The notes under the pieces: model-generated | What the model was told of the DNA's origin: nothing | Databases searched by the model: none | The model's input: only the letters and a program-made list of their open reading frames with translations | In this document: piece after piece, positions 17,596-27,500 of the stretch | How positions within the stretch are numbered: position 1 is the first letter of the stretch | Layout: every line of letters begins with the position of its first letter | Made by a program: the position numbers and the translations under genes | NCBI RefSeq assembly: GCF_000964005.1 | Contig: NZ_JXYP01000014.1 | Location: 186,001 to 250,000, forward strand | Length of the DNA stretch: 64,000 bases | DNA from: Williamsia herbipolensis | GTDB taxonomy: Bacteria; Actinomycetota; Actinomycetes; Mycobacteriales; Mycobacteriaceae | Direction of reading: 5' to 3'

Positions 17596-18450
17596 ATGAC
17601 GTCTGTAGACGTGAGGGAAGCCGACAAGCGGGTCGCGGACACGCTGGCGGAATTGCGCAAGAAGCTCGCCACGGTCTCGTCGACCAAGGCGAAACCCGTT
17701 GTCCCGCAGAACCAGAGAACGGTCACGGTCGCCGCCTCGGAGCAGGTCGACAAAGAGATGCTGCCGATCCCGGCCCCACTCGCGCAGATCATGCCCGGTG
17801 GGGGCCTCGCGCGGGGATCGGTGGTCGCGGTCGACGGCGCGCGGTCGGTGCTGGTCTCGATCATCGCCGAGATCACCGCCTCGGGCGGATACGTGGCGGT
17901 GATCGGCCTGCCCCACCTGAGTCTGCACGCGGTGGAGGAGATGGGTGGCGACCTGGCGCACGTGGCGGTGGTGTCCGGACAGGGCGATCCGGGGGTCTTT
18001 GATCCCGGGCGGAGCCCGGTCCGGTTCGACCCCGTGGAGGTGGCCGCGGTGTTGCTCGACGGGCTCGATCTGGTGGTGGTCGGTCTGGGCGGGGTGTCGG
18101 TGCCGCCGTCGCGGGCGCGGGCGGTGATGGCCCGGGCGCGGGCCAAGGGGTCGACGCTGATGGTGACCGACGGACGGTGGTCGGGTGTGCAGGCGACGCT
18201 CAGCGCCCAGGTCGCCGATTATCGGCACCTGCCGTTCCGGGCGGCCGGGCACGGTCGGATCTCCGGGTTGTCGTTGTCGGTGCAGGCGCGTGGTCGCGGT
18301 ACACGGGTGACCGAGACCCGGATCGATGTGGTGCACGCCGACGATCGGGTCCGGTTGGTCGCCGCGCGCGGTCGGTGCCGTCGCCGCCCCGGTCACCGCC
18401 ACCGGTGGACTCACGATCGCCCATGCGAACTGATGTCAGGGGCGAACTGA
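17596..18450 (+). CDS. imuA': ImuA' SOS mutasome accessory protein
   Basis: This 284-residue protein is the RecA-like accessory factor of the actinobacterial ImuA'-ImuB-DnaE2 mutasome, which allows mutagenic bypass of DNA lesions. The RecA-fold core begins with MPGGGLARGSVVAVDG. The P-loop Gly-Lys-Ser/Thr is absent (ARSVLVSII), so ATP binding is doubtful, as is usual in ImuA'. The C-terminus is basic. ATG 17596 follows GAGGA at 8 nt. The stop codon overlaps the imuB start (TGATG), giving a coupled operon. The LexA box upstream supports SOS induction. Confidence 0.88.
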   Translation: MTSVDVREADKRVADTLAELRKKLATVSSTKAKPVVPQNQRTVTVAASEQVDKEMLPIPAPLAQIMPGGGLARGSVVAVDGARSVLVSIIAEITASGGYVAVIGLPHLSLHAVEEMGGDLAHVAVVSGQGDPGVFDPGRSPVRFDPVEVAAVLLDGLDLVVVGLGGVSVPPSRARAVMARARAKGSTLMVTDGRWSGVQATLSAQVADYRHLPFRAAGHGRISGLSLSVQARGRGTRVTETRIDVVHADDRVRLVAARGRCRRRPGHRHRWTHDRPCELMSGAN

Positions 18451-20045
18451 TGACGTCCGCACCCGCGGGGAAGCCCCGACGCACCCTGGCGCTGTGGTGT
18501 CCGGACTGGCCCGCGGTGGCCGCCGCGGCCGACGCCGACATCTCCCCGGACGAACCGGTCGCGGTGATCTCGGCCAACCGCGTGGTCACCTGTTCGGCGA
18601 CCGCGCGGGCGGCCGGGGTGCGCCGCGGGATGCGCAAGAGGGAATCGCAGGCACGCTGTCCCTCCCTGCACGTGATGACCGCCGATCCCGGGCGTGACGG
18701 CCGACTCTTCGAGCCGCTGGTGGCTGCGGTGGCCGAGGTGATCCCCATCGTGGAGGTGTTGCGACCGGGTCTCATGCTGCTCCCCGCCGCGGGCGCCGCA
18801 CGGTACTTCGGGGGCGAGGAGGTGGCGGCGGAGAAACTCATCGACGTCGTATCCGTCTGCGGTACGGAGTCGTTCACCGGGATCGCCGACGAGCTGTTCA
18901 CCGCCGTGGTGGCCGCGCGGCACGGTCAGATCGTGCCCGCCGGCGGTGACGTCGATTTCCTCGCACCGCTGTCGATCGCCGAGCTCGGAGCCGAGCCCAG
19001 CCTGTGCGGCGACGACCGGGACCACCTGATCGATCTGCTGTGGCGGTTGGGTGTGCGCACGATGGGCGCCTTCGCGGCGTTGTCGGTGACCGACGTCGCG
19101 ACGCGCTTCGGTGCCGACGCCGTCGTCGCGCACCGGGCCACCCGTGCCGAGGCCGGCCGGCCGGCGTCGGGTCGCCTGCCCAGCACCGACGTCGTCATCG
19201 ACCACGAGTGCGATCCGCCGATCGACCGGGTCGACGCCGCGGCGTTCGTCGGTCGCCGACTGGCCGATGAACTGCACCGTGCGCTGATGGCGGCGTCGGT
19301 GGCCTGCACCCGACTCACCGTCCACGCCTCCACCACCGGTGGACAGCACTCGTCACGCACCTGGCGATGCGCCGAGCCGTTGACCCCGGAGGCCACCGCC
19401 GACCGCATCCGATGGCAGCTCGACGGATGGCTCAGCGGGAAGGATTCCGGCAACCGACCGGACTCACCGATCTCCCGTCTGCGGCTGGAGCCGGTGGAAC
19501 TCGTCGACTCCGGTGCCCTGCAGTTCGGCTTCCGTGGGGCGGGGATCCCCGGCGGCGACGGCGAGGTGGCCGATCGGGCCCGTCGGGCACTGGTGCGCGT
19601 GCAGGGTCTCCTCGGTGGTGAGGCCGTCCGTGTCCCGGTGCGCAGCGGCGGACGCGGTGTGGCCGAACGGATCACGCTCATCCCGCTGGGGGACGAGCTG
19701 ACACCGGCGTCCGACCCCGACGCCCCCTGGCCGGGGCGGATCCCCGAACCGGCGCCGGCGGTGGTGCTCAGCGCGCCGGTGACGGTGCGCGACTGCAACG
19801 ACGACCCCGTGCAGGTCACCCGCCGCGGGATGTTCAGCGCCGAACCGACCACGGTCACCTGGGGATCGCGGAGCTGGGATCTGCTCTGGTGGGCCGGTCC
19901 GTGGCCGGCCGACGAACGCTGGTGGGCCGCCCCCGGTGAACAGGTGGGCACCCACGCGAGAGCGCAGGTGCTGCTGAACGATTCGCGCGCCCTGCTGCTG
20001 CGATACCAGCAGCAGGGATGGACGGTCGAAGGCGTCTACGAGTGA
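18450..20045 (+). CDS. imuB: ImuB, catalytically inactive Y-family polymerase
   Basis: This 531-residue Y-family DNA polymerase homologue serves as the hub of the mutasome, linking DnaE2, ImuA' and the beta clamp. The N-terminal position that holds the metal-binding acidic motif in active polymerases reads LALWCPDWPAVAAAA, so the catalytic carboxylates are missing, as is typical of ImuB. The stretch GALQFGFRG near residue 355 corresponds to the clamp-binding motif region. The C-terminus, rich in Trp (SWDLLWWAGPWPADERWW), matches the ImuB tail. ATG 18450 overlaps the imuA' stop, with AGGGG 7 nt upstream. An in-frame ATG at 18423 exists but lacks a ribosome site. Confidence 0.93.
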   Translation: MTSAPAGKPRRTLALWCPDWPAVAAAADADISPDEPVAVISANRVVTCSATARAAGVRRGMRKRESQARCPSLHVMTADPGRDGRLFEPLVAAVAEVIPIVEVLRPGLMLLPAAGAARYFGGEEVAAEKLIDVVSVCGTESFTGIADELFTAVVAARHGQIVPAGGDVDFLAPLSIAELGAEPSLCGDDRDHLIDLLWRLGVRTMGAFAALSVTDVATRFGADAVVAHRATRAEAGRPASGRLPSTDVVIDHECDPPIDRVDAAAFVGRRLADELHRALMAASVACTRLTVHASTTGGQHSSRTWRCAEPLTPEATADRIRWQLDGWLSGKDSGNRPDSPISRLRLEPVELVDSGALQFGFRGAGIPGGDGEVADRARRALVRVQGLLGGEAVRVPVRSGGRGVAERITLIPLGDELTPASDPDAPWPGRIPEPAPAVVLSAPVTVRDCNDDPVQVTRRGMFSAEPTTVTWGSRSWDLLWWAGPWPADERWWAAPGEQVGTHARAQVLLNDSRALLLRYQQQGWTVEGVYE

Positions 20046-20061
20046 GCCGCGGTGTGCACTT

Positions 20062-21357
20062 CTACGAGGCGGACGGGTCGTTCATGGTGCCGAGGAACAC
20101 CGGCAGACCCGTTGCGGTGTCGACGATCTGGTAGACGAACGCCCGATCAGCGGTGAAGGTGACCGTCGGAGGTTGCGGAACACCGGTGACGATCGGCACG
20201 CCGGTGGCCGCCGCGGCGACGGTGCCCCGTTCGCCGACGGTGATGACGCCGGCCTGCGCGGCGCCGCTGACCACCGCACCGGGTGCGATGCCGTCGAGCG
20301 ACCCCGGTGCGAAGATCCGCCCCATCCCGAGCGCGCGCAACACCGGGCCGAGATCGATCGACGCCTCGGTCTTCCAGCGCGGCACCGTCACCTCCACACC
20401 CGGTGTCGGTGTCGCCGCGCGCAGGGCCCCCGACACCGACGCCAACACGGTGTCGGACAACACCGATCGCGTCGTGGCACCGGACGCCGGCATGATCACC
20501 TGCATCGCCAGACCGGCACCGGCATAAGGGAGTTCGGCGGCAGTCCACCCGGGCCCGTTCGCCAGACGGGTCGAGAAGGTCCCACCCATCAGCGGCGCCG
20601 ACACGGTACGACCCGTCGCCGTGGTGAACGGCTCGTCACGCGTCGCATCCGGACTGAACGGCGACGCCCAGGCGGCCGCCAGATAGACGGTGGTCAGCAG
20701 CGCGAGGTCGGTGTCGGAGCCGATCGGCACCGGTGCACGGGTGATCTGCCCGCCGGTGTTGACCGCCACCCACTCGTTCACCGCCTCCCGTGCCTGCGGT
20801 GTCGCGAAGTCCAGTGGATAGACACCGGAGTCGAAATACCGTGCGAGAGCAGTGAGATAGTCGCGACGAGGCGGATGCGAGTACGCGATGAACGCGCCCG
20901 CACCCTGCTGATACACCGGGGGACTGGGCGGGTTGTCCACATCCACCGTGCCGGGATCGCCACCGATCGCACCGAGCTGACCCAACAGCGCCGCGATCGC
21001 CTCCGGACGGCTCGTGCCGAGCACACGGTCGATCTCCGCGGCCGCGGTGTCGTCGGCACCGGCCCGCACCATCCCGATCGCCGTCACCGCGCTCCACGGG
21101 GAGACGACGGTGTTCGGCGACCCCGTCGACGACGATGCCGACGCCATCGCGACGCCGACGCGCCGGACCCCGTCGACCAACGCCTCGGTGGCCGCGCGCT
21201 CGGTGTCGATGCCGATCTGTGCGAATGTCACGCTCGGTGCCTTACTCAGTTGTGCCGTGTCGGGTGGCACCGCATCGGTGGCACACCCGCTGAACAGCAG
21301 GACCGTAGCCACGGCCACCGACACGGCCGTCCGTCGTCGAGAGGCGATGGAGCTCAC
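20062..21357 (-). CDS. Serpin-family lipoprotein protease inhibitor
   Basis: This 431-residue protein has an N-terminal signal (SSIASRRRTAVSVAVATVLLFSGC) with a lipobox-like LFSGC and lipidation at Cys25, followed by a full serpin fold. The hinge of the reactive loop reads ERGTVAAAATGV (from Glu376), the small-residue pattern required for inhibitory serpins. The C-terminal serpin signature appears as FTADRAFVYQI and GLPVFLGTMNDP. The scissile bond falls near VTGVP by counting from the hinge, but the exact P1 is uncertain. GTG 21357 is chosen because GGAG lies 7 nt upstream and it begins the signal peptide; longer starts read into a repeat. Serpins are uncommon in this group. Target proteases are unknown. 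Confidence 0.88.
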   Translation of the reverse strand: MSSIASRRRTAVSVAVATVLLFSGCATDAVPPDTAQLSKAPSVTFAQIGIDTERAATEALVDGVRRVGVAMASASSSTGSPNTVVSPWSAVTAIGMVRAGADDTAAAEIDRVLGTSRPEAIAALLGQLGAIGGDPGTVDVDNPPSPPVYQQGAGAFIAYSHPPRRDYLTALARYFDSGVYPLDFATPQAREAVNEWVAVNTGGQITRAPVPIGSDTDLALLTTVYLAAAWASPFSPDATRDEPFTTATGRTVSAPLMGGTFSTRLANGPGWTAAELPYAGAGLAMQVIMPASGATTRSVLSDTVLASVSGALRAATPTPGVEVTVPRWKTEASIDLGPVLRALGMGRIFAPGSLDGIAPGAVVSGAAQAGVITVGERGTVAAAATGVPIVTGVPQPPTVTFTADRAFVYQIVDTATGLPVFLGTMNDPSAS

Positions 21358-21399
21358 GAGTTCGCTCCGGCATCCTGGGGAGCTCACGAGTTCGCTCCG
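21349..21399. repeat. 21-bp direct repeat across a gene end
   Basis: Two identical 21-bp copies (21349-21369 and 21379-21399), each reading GAGCTCACGAGTTCGCTCC in its core, lie 30 bp apart. One contains the stop codon of the dehydratase-like gene and the other the ribosome site and GTG of the serpin gene. The distal copy continues into CGCGAGCGAG, so TCGCTC and GAGCGA can form a hairpin. Confidence 0.8.
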
Positions 21400-22460
21400 C
21401 GAGCGAGGAGGGGCCATCGCCCGACCTCGCCCGCATCGGTCACCGCGACGAGGTCGTCGACGAGATTGACCGTGATGCACACGTGGTTAGGCACCACCCG
21501 GACCACCGATCCGGCGTCGGGGAGCCGACCCTCGCTCACCACGGTCGCGTGGTGCTCGGACAGCGCGACGATGCGTGCGTCGGGAAGGTCGGGGAGCAGT
21601 CCGAAACCCGGTACCCAGTCGGGCTTCTCGGAACCCAGGATCTTGCTCCCGCAGTCGAGAACGGCGCGCCCCGGCTCACGACGGATGACCGTGGCGGCCA
21701 CCGACAACGACACGTCGTCGAGTCCCGCGCGCCCCAACGCCACCTGCTGGGCGTCGTTGAACGGGTACACACCCGGACGGACCTCCGTCAGGACATCGGG
21801 ATGGGCGAACTCGACCGTCGGCGTGGAACCGCCGCTGCGGACGATCGGATCGACCCCCACCGACGCCAACGCATCGGCGGCGTCGGAGATGGCCCGGGCC
21901 TCCTGATGCGCAGCGGACTCGCGCCCGGCGGGGGAGTAGCCGTGGCCCGGGAACGTGAACACACCCACCACCCTCAGACCGTGCGCAACAGCCTGTGCGG
22001 CAACGATTCCGGCGTCGGCCGGGGCGGTACCCGTGCGATGCTGACCACTGTCGACCTCGACGAGCACCTCGACCGATTCGCGGGCGTCGCCGAGTGCCTG
22101 CGCCATCGCGATCGCACCGGCCACCGAGTCGACCGCCACCCGCAACGAGGCGTCGTGTGCCACCGACCGCAACCGCTCGGCCTTCGACGCGGTGAGCCAC
22201 AGGGGATAGGCGATGAAGAGGTCGTCGAAGCCCGCAGCGGCGAACGCCTGCGCCTCACCGATCGTCGCGACGGTCAACCCGACGGCGCCGGAGGCGATCT
22301 GGCGCCGTGCGATGTCGGCGCACTTGTGGGTCTTGGCGTGGGGCCGGAGCGCGAGTCCCTGCGCGGCGACCCGCGTCGCCATGGTCGCGATGTTCGCCTC
22401 GAGCACGCCGGTGTCGACGCGGACGTACGGGGTGTCGGCGAGAGGGGGTCGGGTCGGCAT
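21384..22460 (-). CDS. D-serine dehydratase-like PLP enzyme (DSD1 family)
   Basis: This 358-residue enzyme has an alanine-racemase-type barrel with the PLP-lysine motif RPHAKTHK (Lys43). The C-terminal zinc-site motif, PNHVC, is typical of metal-dependent D-serine dehydratases and D-threonine aldolases. The SGGSTPT segment lies near the phosphate site. The reaction is probably elimination or retro-aldol cleavage of a D-hydroxy amino acid, but the exact substrate is unresolved. ATG 22460 follows TAGAGT (22474-22469) at 8 nt, suggesting a leaderless message. The serpin gene follows 26 bp downstream. Confidence 0.87.
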   Translation of the reverse strand: MPTRPPLADTPYVRVDTGVLEANIATMATRVAAQGLALRPHAKTHKCADIARRQIASGAVGLTVATIGEAQAFAAAGFDDLFIAYPLWLTASKAERLRSVAHDASLRVAVDSVAGAIAMAQALGDARESVEVLVEVDSGQHRTGTAPADAGIVAAQAVAHGLRVVGVFTFPGHGYSPAGRESAAHQEARAISDAADALASVGVDPIVRSGGSTPTVEFAHPDVLTEVRPGVYPFNDAQQVALGRAGLDDVSLSVAATVIRREPGRAVLDCGSKILGSEKPDWVPGFGLLPDLPDARIVALSEHHATVVSEGRLPDAGSVVRVVPNHVCITVNLVDDLVAVTDAGEVGRWPLLARGANS

Positions 22461-22554
22461 CACCGAGGACTCTACGACCCGATCCTGCCGCCGAGCGGAC
22501 ACCTGACCAGTTGTTTCTGATCGGTAACGATTGCCGTACGCCTGTTCTCGTGTT

Positions 22555-22572
22555 CGGTACGTGTGCGTACCG
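22555..22572. promoter_or_regulatory. Palindrome before a secreted-protein gene
   Basis: CGGTACG and CGTACCG pair around TGTG, 50 bp before the start of the secreted 181-residue protein. It has operator geometry for a dimeric regulator, or could form a hairpin in the leader. No regulator is assigned. Confidence 0.45.
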
Positions 22573-22621
22573 TAAAGGTTTCAGGCCGCGCACAGGGCGC
22601 GGCCCACCACGGAGGTCTGAC

Positions 22622-23167
22622 ATGCGTCTGCCCCGCGTTCTCGGCACGATGGTCGCCGCTCTGCTGGTCGCCGCCCTGGGCTCGGCCGCCGCGGTCGGCT
22701 CAGCCCACGCAGATCCGGTGGAACCCGTCTCACGACTCATCGCCGCAGGCGTCCCGGTCGATGTCGCGGTGCTGGCCCGGTTCGCGGCTCCCGCCGCGGC
22801 AACCGCAACCGTTCCGTTGTCTTCGGGTGGGTTCCCCGGAGTCGGGCTCGACGCGGTCATCGATCGCCGGGCCGGCACCGTCACCGTCATCCAGCGCTGG
22901 CTCGACTACCAGCCGTCGCGGCTCACCGTGGGGTGGGTCAACCTCGCCAACGGTCGGTCGGGCGTCTCGACGTTCTCCCGCACGCTGCCGGGGAAGGTGC
23001 CCTGGACCTCGTACCCGACGCTCGATCGGGCGGCCCTGCTGCGGACGGGAACCGGTCCGGTGGCGATCGTCGTCTACGGCAAGGTCCCGGGAACCGTGGC
23101 CCTCATCGGACTGTCCTCGGAGGCATACGGATACCTCACCCCGATCGTGCGGCTGCTCCAGGTGTGA
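22622..23167 (+). CDS. Secreted protein of unknown function
   Basis: This 181-residue protein has a clear Sec signal peptide (MRLPRVLGTMVAALLVAAL, cleavage probably after AHA near residue 30). The mature domain of about 150 residues has no cysteine and is rich in beta-forming residues (TVTVIQRWLDYQ, RLTVGWVNLANG, GPVAIVVYGKVPG). No known family is recognised. ATG 22622 follows GGAGG (22611-22615) at 6 nt. A leaderless cutinase gene starts 74 bp downstream, so the pair could act together outside the cell, but that is only a positional hint. Confidence 0.8.
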   Translation: MRLPRVLGTMVAALLVAALGSAAAVGSAHADPVEPVSRLIAAGVPVDVAVLARFAAPAAATATVPLSSGGFPGVGLDAVIDRRAGTVTVIQRWLDYQPSRLTVGWVNLANGRSGVSTFSRTLPGKVPWTSYPTLDRAALLRTGTGPVAIVVYGKVPGTVALIGLSSEAYGYLTPIVRLLQV

Positions 23168-23241
23168 GGCGGTGCAAGCGACGAACCGGACTTCGGGCAA
23201 GCGCATCACCCGGGACGGGTCGCGGCGGTTACGCTGTGCGC

Positions 23242-23949
23242 ATGCTCAAACGATCCTTCATGGCCATCCTGTGCGGCGTGATCGCCGCGGTCGGCCTGTC
23301 GGCGACCACCACCGTCACCGCTGCCTCCGCCGCGCCGTCGTGCGCGAACGTCGAGGTGCTCTTCGCCCGCGGTACCGCCGAGCCCGCGCCCCCGGTCGGA
23401 CTGACCGGTCTGTCGTTCGGGCAGGCCCTTCGCGGTGCGTTGCCCGGTAAGTCGGTCGTGGTGCGCGGGGTGAACTACCCGGCGAGCGCGAACTTCCGCG
23501 ACCGGATCGGCCTCGCGCAGACGGTGATCAACGGCGTGAAGGACACCCAGAACCGCATCACGTTCCTCGCCCGCACCTGCCCGCAGACCCGCATCGTCCT
23601 CGGCGGGTACTCCCAGGGCGCGGTCGTGGCGGGCTATGCGATCGCTCCTCGCGTCACGCTGCCCGCCCAGTACCGCGGCTCTGCGCCGACTCCGCTGCCG
23701 GCGTCGGTGGCCCGCAACGTCGCCGCGGTCGTGCTGTTCGCGCCGCCGAGTGCCCGTTTCCTCCGCGACGCCCAGGCGCCTGCGATCGAGGTCGGCCCGC
23801 TCTACCGGGGCAAGACGATCCGCTACTGCATCGCCGGCGACACCATCTGCAACGGCGCGCCCCTGGGTCAGCCGAACGGTCTGCACGTGCTCTACGCGGT
23901 CAACGGCGACACGGTGAACGCCGCCGGTCGCGTCGCCGCACGCATCTGA
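23242..23949 (+). CDS. Secreted cutinase-family esterase
   Basis: This 235-residue serine esterase has a signal peptide ending near Ala-Ser-Ala-Ala (about residue 31). Cutinase nucleophile motif GYSQG carries Ser124, with probable Asp200 (AGDTIC) and His215 (NGLHVLY) completing the triad, and four cysteines fit the two family disulfides. Actinobacterial relatives (culp proteins) act on esters and lipids, and some hydrolyse phospholipids or mycolyl lipids. TACGCT (23230-23235) lies 6 nt before ATG 23242, suggesting leaderless translation. The acetyltransferase gene starts one base after its stop. Confidence 0.93.
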   Translation: MLKRSFMAILCGVIAAVGLSATTTVTAASAAPSCANVEVLFARGTAEPAPPVGLTGLSFGQALRGALPGKSVVVRGVNYPASANFRDRIGLAQTVINGVKDTQNRITFLARTCPQTRIVLGGYSQGAVVAGYAIAPRVTLPAQYRGSAPTPLPASVARNVAAVVLFAPPSARFLRDAQAPAIEVGPLYRGKTIRYCIAGDTICNGAPLGQPNGLHVLYAVNGDTVNAAGRVAARI

Positions 23950-23950
23950 C

Positions 23951-24460
23951 GTGGAACCGGTGCACCCGCGGGTTCTCTCCGACGGGTCGGTGATCCGCGC
24001 CGCGCAGCCCGGTGACGAGGCGGGCCTGCTGGCCGCGATCACCGCGCTCGCGGAGTACGAGCGCGAGCCCGACGCGGTCGACAACTCCGTCGCCGCGCTG
24101 ACCGCGGCACTGTTCGGCGACGACCCCGCGGTGTTCGCCCATGTCGCCGAACGCGACGGCGCCGTGGTGGGGATCGCGATCTGGTTCGTCACCTACTCCA
24201 CGTGGACCGGGCGTCACGGCATCTGGCTCGAGGACCTGTTCGTGTACGAATCCGAGCGGGGACGCGGGTACGGCGTGGCCCTGCTGGCGTCGCTCGCCGC
24301 GGTGTGTGTGAACCGCGGATACGCGCGGCTGGAGTGGACGGTCCTCGACTGGAACGCGCCGAGCATCGCGTTCTACCGCTCGCTCGGTGCGCGCCCGATG
24401 GACGAGTGGACCACGCAGCGGCTGGTCGGGGACGACCTCGCCGCCCTCGCCGACCGCTGA
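23951..24460 (+). CDS. GNAT-family N-acetyltransferase
   Basis: This 169-residue acetyltransferase has the acetyl-CoA binding motif A region EDLFVYESERGRGYGVALLA and the C-terminal segment WTVLDWNAPSIAFYRSLGARPMDEW. The layout resembles the spermidine/diamine acetyltransferase branch (EDLFV, NxxAIxFYxSLGA), so small amines are a reasonable guess as substrates. GTG 23951 follows the cutinase stop by one base, so expression depends on that transcript. Confidence 0.85.
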   Translation: MEPVHPRVLSDGSVIRAAQPGDEAGLLAAITALAEYEREPDAVDNSVAALTAALFGDDPAVFAHVAERDGAVVGIAIWFVTYSTWTGRHGIWLEDLFVYESERGRGYGVALLASLAAVCVNRGYARLEWTVLDWNAPSIAFYRSLGARPMDEWTTQRLVGDDLAALADR

Positions 24461-24480
24461 GGCCGGCACGCGCATTCGAC

Positions 24481-24496
24481 TCGAATACGTGTTCGA
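24481..24496. promoter_or_regulatory. LexA (SOS) box for dnaE2
   Basis: TCGAATACGTGTTCGA matches the LexA consensus with one change. It ends 18 bp before the dnaE2 start and overlaps the expected -35 region of a promoter whose -10 is TACAGT (24504-24509). Confidence 0.88.
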
Positions 24497-24514
24497 TTCT
24501 CGGTACAGTCGGGT

Positions 24515-27500
24515 GTGGGTTGGAACGAGGGCCCGCCCACCTGGGCGGAGATGGAGCGGGTGCTGTCCGGGCGCCCGAACCAGGGCGGTCGACCGGGTGA
24601 GACGTTCCCCGGCGACGGCAGCGACAGCCCCGCGTGGTCACGCAAGCGCGAACCGTTCCGGGCCGACGACATCGAGCGCGGGCGCACCAGCACCCCGTAC
24701 GCCGAGTTGCACGCCCACACCTCCTACAGCTTCCTCGACGGCGCGAGTTCTCCCGAGGAGATGGTCACCGAGGCCCACCGCCTCGGACTGTCGGCGCTCG
24801 CGGTCACCGATCACGACGGGTTCTACGGGGTCGTCCGATTCGCCGAGGCCGCCCGCGAGTGGCGCATGCCGACGGTCTTCGGCGCGGAGCTGTCGCTGCA
24901 GCACGACGCCGCGCGCACCGGCGTCGCCGATCCCGGTGGCGCACATCTGTTGGTTCTCGCGCGCGGGCAGGACGGATACCGCCGGTTGTCGCGTCAGATG
25001 GCGGCCGCGCACATGGCCGCGGGTGAGAAGGGGTTGCTGCGCCACGATCTCGACACCCTCGCCGCGGCGGCCGATGATTCCTGGCTGATCCTCACCGGGT
25101 GTCGTAAAGGCGCGGTGCGACAGGCGTTGTCGACCGGTGGTCCCGATGCCGCCGCGACCGAGCTACGGACTCTGATCGACCGGTTCGGCCGCGACAACGT
25201 CGTCGTCGAACTGTCCACCGCCGGGTTGCCCACCGACGACGAACGCAACGCGGCGCTCGCCACGCTCGCCGCCGCCCACGGCCTGCACGCGGTGGCGACC
25301 ACCGGAGCCCACTTCGCCGCCCCGAACCGGCGGCGTCTGGCGATGGCACTCGCCGCGGTGCGCGCACGGTCGAGTCTCGACGAGATCGCCGGGTGGCTCG
25401 GCCCGCTCGGGGGAGCGCACCTGCGCAGCGGCGACGAGATGGCGACACTGCTCGCCGCACACCCCGAGGCCATCGACAACTCCGCACAGTTCGGCATCGA
25501 CTGTGCCTTCGAACTCCGTCTGATCGCACCGGAACTGCCGCCGTTCGACGTGCCGGCCGGGCACACCGAGAAAACCTGGCTGCGGGAGCTGACCATGCGA
25601 GGTGCCGCCGACCGCTACGGCACACCCGCGACACACCCCAAGGCCTATCGACAGATCGAACACGAACTGGCGGTGATCGATTCGCTGAACTTCCCGGGGT
25701 ACTTCCTGGTGGTGCACGACATCGTCGACTTCTGCAAACGGTCCGACATCCTCTGTCAGGGTCGCGGCAGCGCCGCCAACTCCGCGGTGTGTTTCGCCCT
25801 CGGTGTCACCAACGTCGACCCGGTGCGCAACAGCCTGCTGTTCGAACGGTTCCTATCGCCCGAGCGGGACGGTCCGCCCGACATCGACGTCGACATCGAA
25901 TCCGATCGACGCGAGGAGGCCATCCAGCACGTCTACTCGAAGTACGGCCGCGAGTACAGCGCACAGGTCGCCAACGTCATCACCTACCGCGGGCGGTCGT
26001 CGGTGCGGGACATGGCTCGCGCACTGGGGTATTCGATCGGGCAGCAGGACGCGTGGAGCAAACAGGTCAGCCGATGGGGACGCACGGTCGACCAAGATGA
26101 GAACCCAGGCGACGAGAACCCAGAAGCAGATATCCCCGCCGATGTCCTCGATCTCGCCGGTCAGGTGTCGGGGATGCCGCGACATCTCGGCATCCACTCC
26201 GGCGGCATGGTGATCTGCGACCGCCCCATCGCCGACGTCTGCCCCACCGAGTGGGCGCGGATGCCCGGCCGCAGCGTGCTGCAGTGGGACAAAGATGACT
26301 GTGCGGCCATCGGTCTGGTCAAGTTCGACCTGCTCGGCCTCGGCATGCTCTCCGCGCTGCACTACGCGATCGATCTCGTCGCCGAGCACAAGGAGCTGCA
26401 CGTCGATCTCGCGCGGATCGACCTGGGGGAGAAGGCCGTCTACGACATGCTCTGTGCCGCCGACTCGGTCGGCGTGTTCCAGGTGGAGTCGCGCGCGCAG
26501 ATGGCCACCCTGCCCCGGCTGAAACCCCGCGAGTTCTACGACCTCGTGGTCGAGGTGGCGCTCATCCGTCCCGGCCCCATCCAGGGCGGGTCCGTCCACC
26601 CCTACATCCGGCGACGCAACGGACTCGAGGTGACCGGATACGAGCACCCGTCCATGCGGGCGGCGCTCGAACGGACCCTCGGGGTCCCGCTGTTCCAGGA
26701 GCAGCTGATGCAGCTCGCCGTCGACGTCGCCGGATTCGACGCCGCCGAGGCCGATCAGCTGCGACGCGCGATGGGATCGAAGCGGTCGCCGGAGAAGATG
26801 CAGAAGCTCAAGGAACGCTTCTACACCGGTATGGAACAGACCCACGGGATCACCGGCGAGATCGCCGACCGAGTGTTCGAGAAGATGGCCGCGTTCGCCA
26901 ACTTCGGCTTCCCCGAGAGTCATTCGCAGAGTTTCGCGGCGCTGGTGTTCTACTCCTCGTGGTTCAAGTACCACCATCCGGCGGCGTTCTGCGCCGCGCT
27001 GCTGCGGGCGCAACCGATGGGGTTCTACTCGCCGCAGTCACTGGTGGCCGATGCGCGCAGGCACGGTGTCGCCGTCCACGGCCCCGACATCAACATCTCA
27101 CTGGCCCACGCGAATCTCGAGAACAGTGGTCTCGACGTGCGGATGGGGTTGGGATCGGTGCGTCACATCGGCGACGAGGTGGCGCAGGTCATCGTCGACC
27201 GCCGTGTCGCCGACGGCCCCTACCGCACCCCCGCCGACCTGGCCCGTCGCGCCGAACTCGGCGAGAGGCAACTCGAGGCGCTGGCGACCGCGGGTGCGTT
27301 CGACTGTTTCGGCGGCAGTCGGCGGCAGGCGCTGTGGGATGCCGGGGCGGCCGCGTTCGAGCGAGCCGATCAGCTCGCGCTCGAGGCGTCGCTGACCGCG
27401 CCGACACTGCCCGGTCTCACCGATGTGGAGACCGCGGCCGCCGATGCGTGGGCCACCGGGGTCACGCCGAACGTCTATCCCACCCAGTTCCTGCGGCCCC

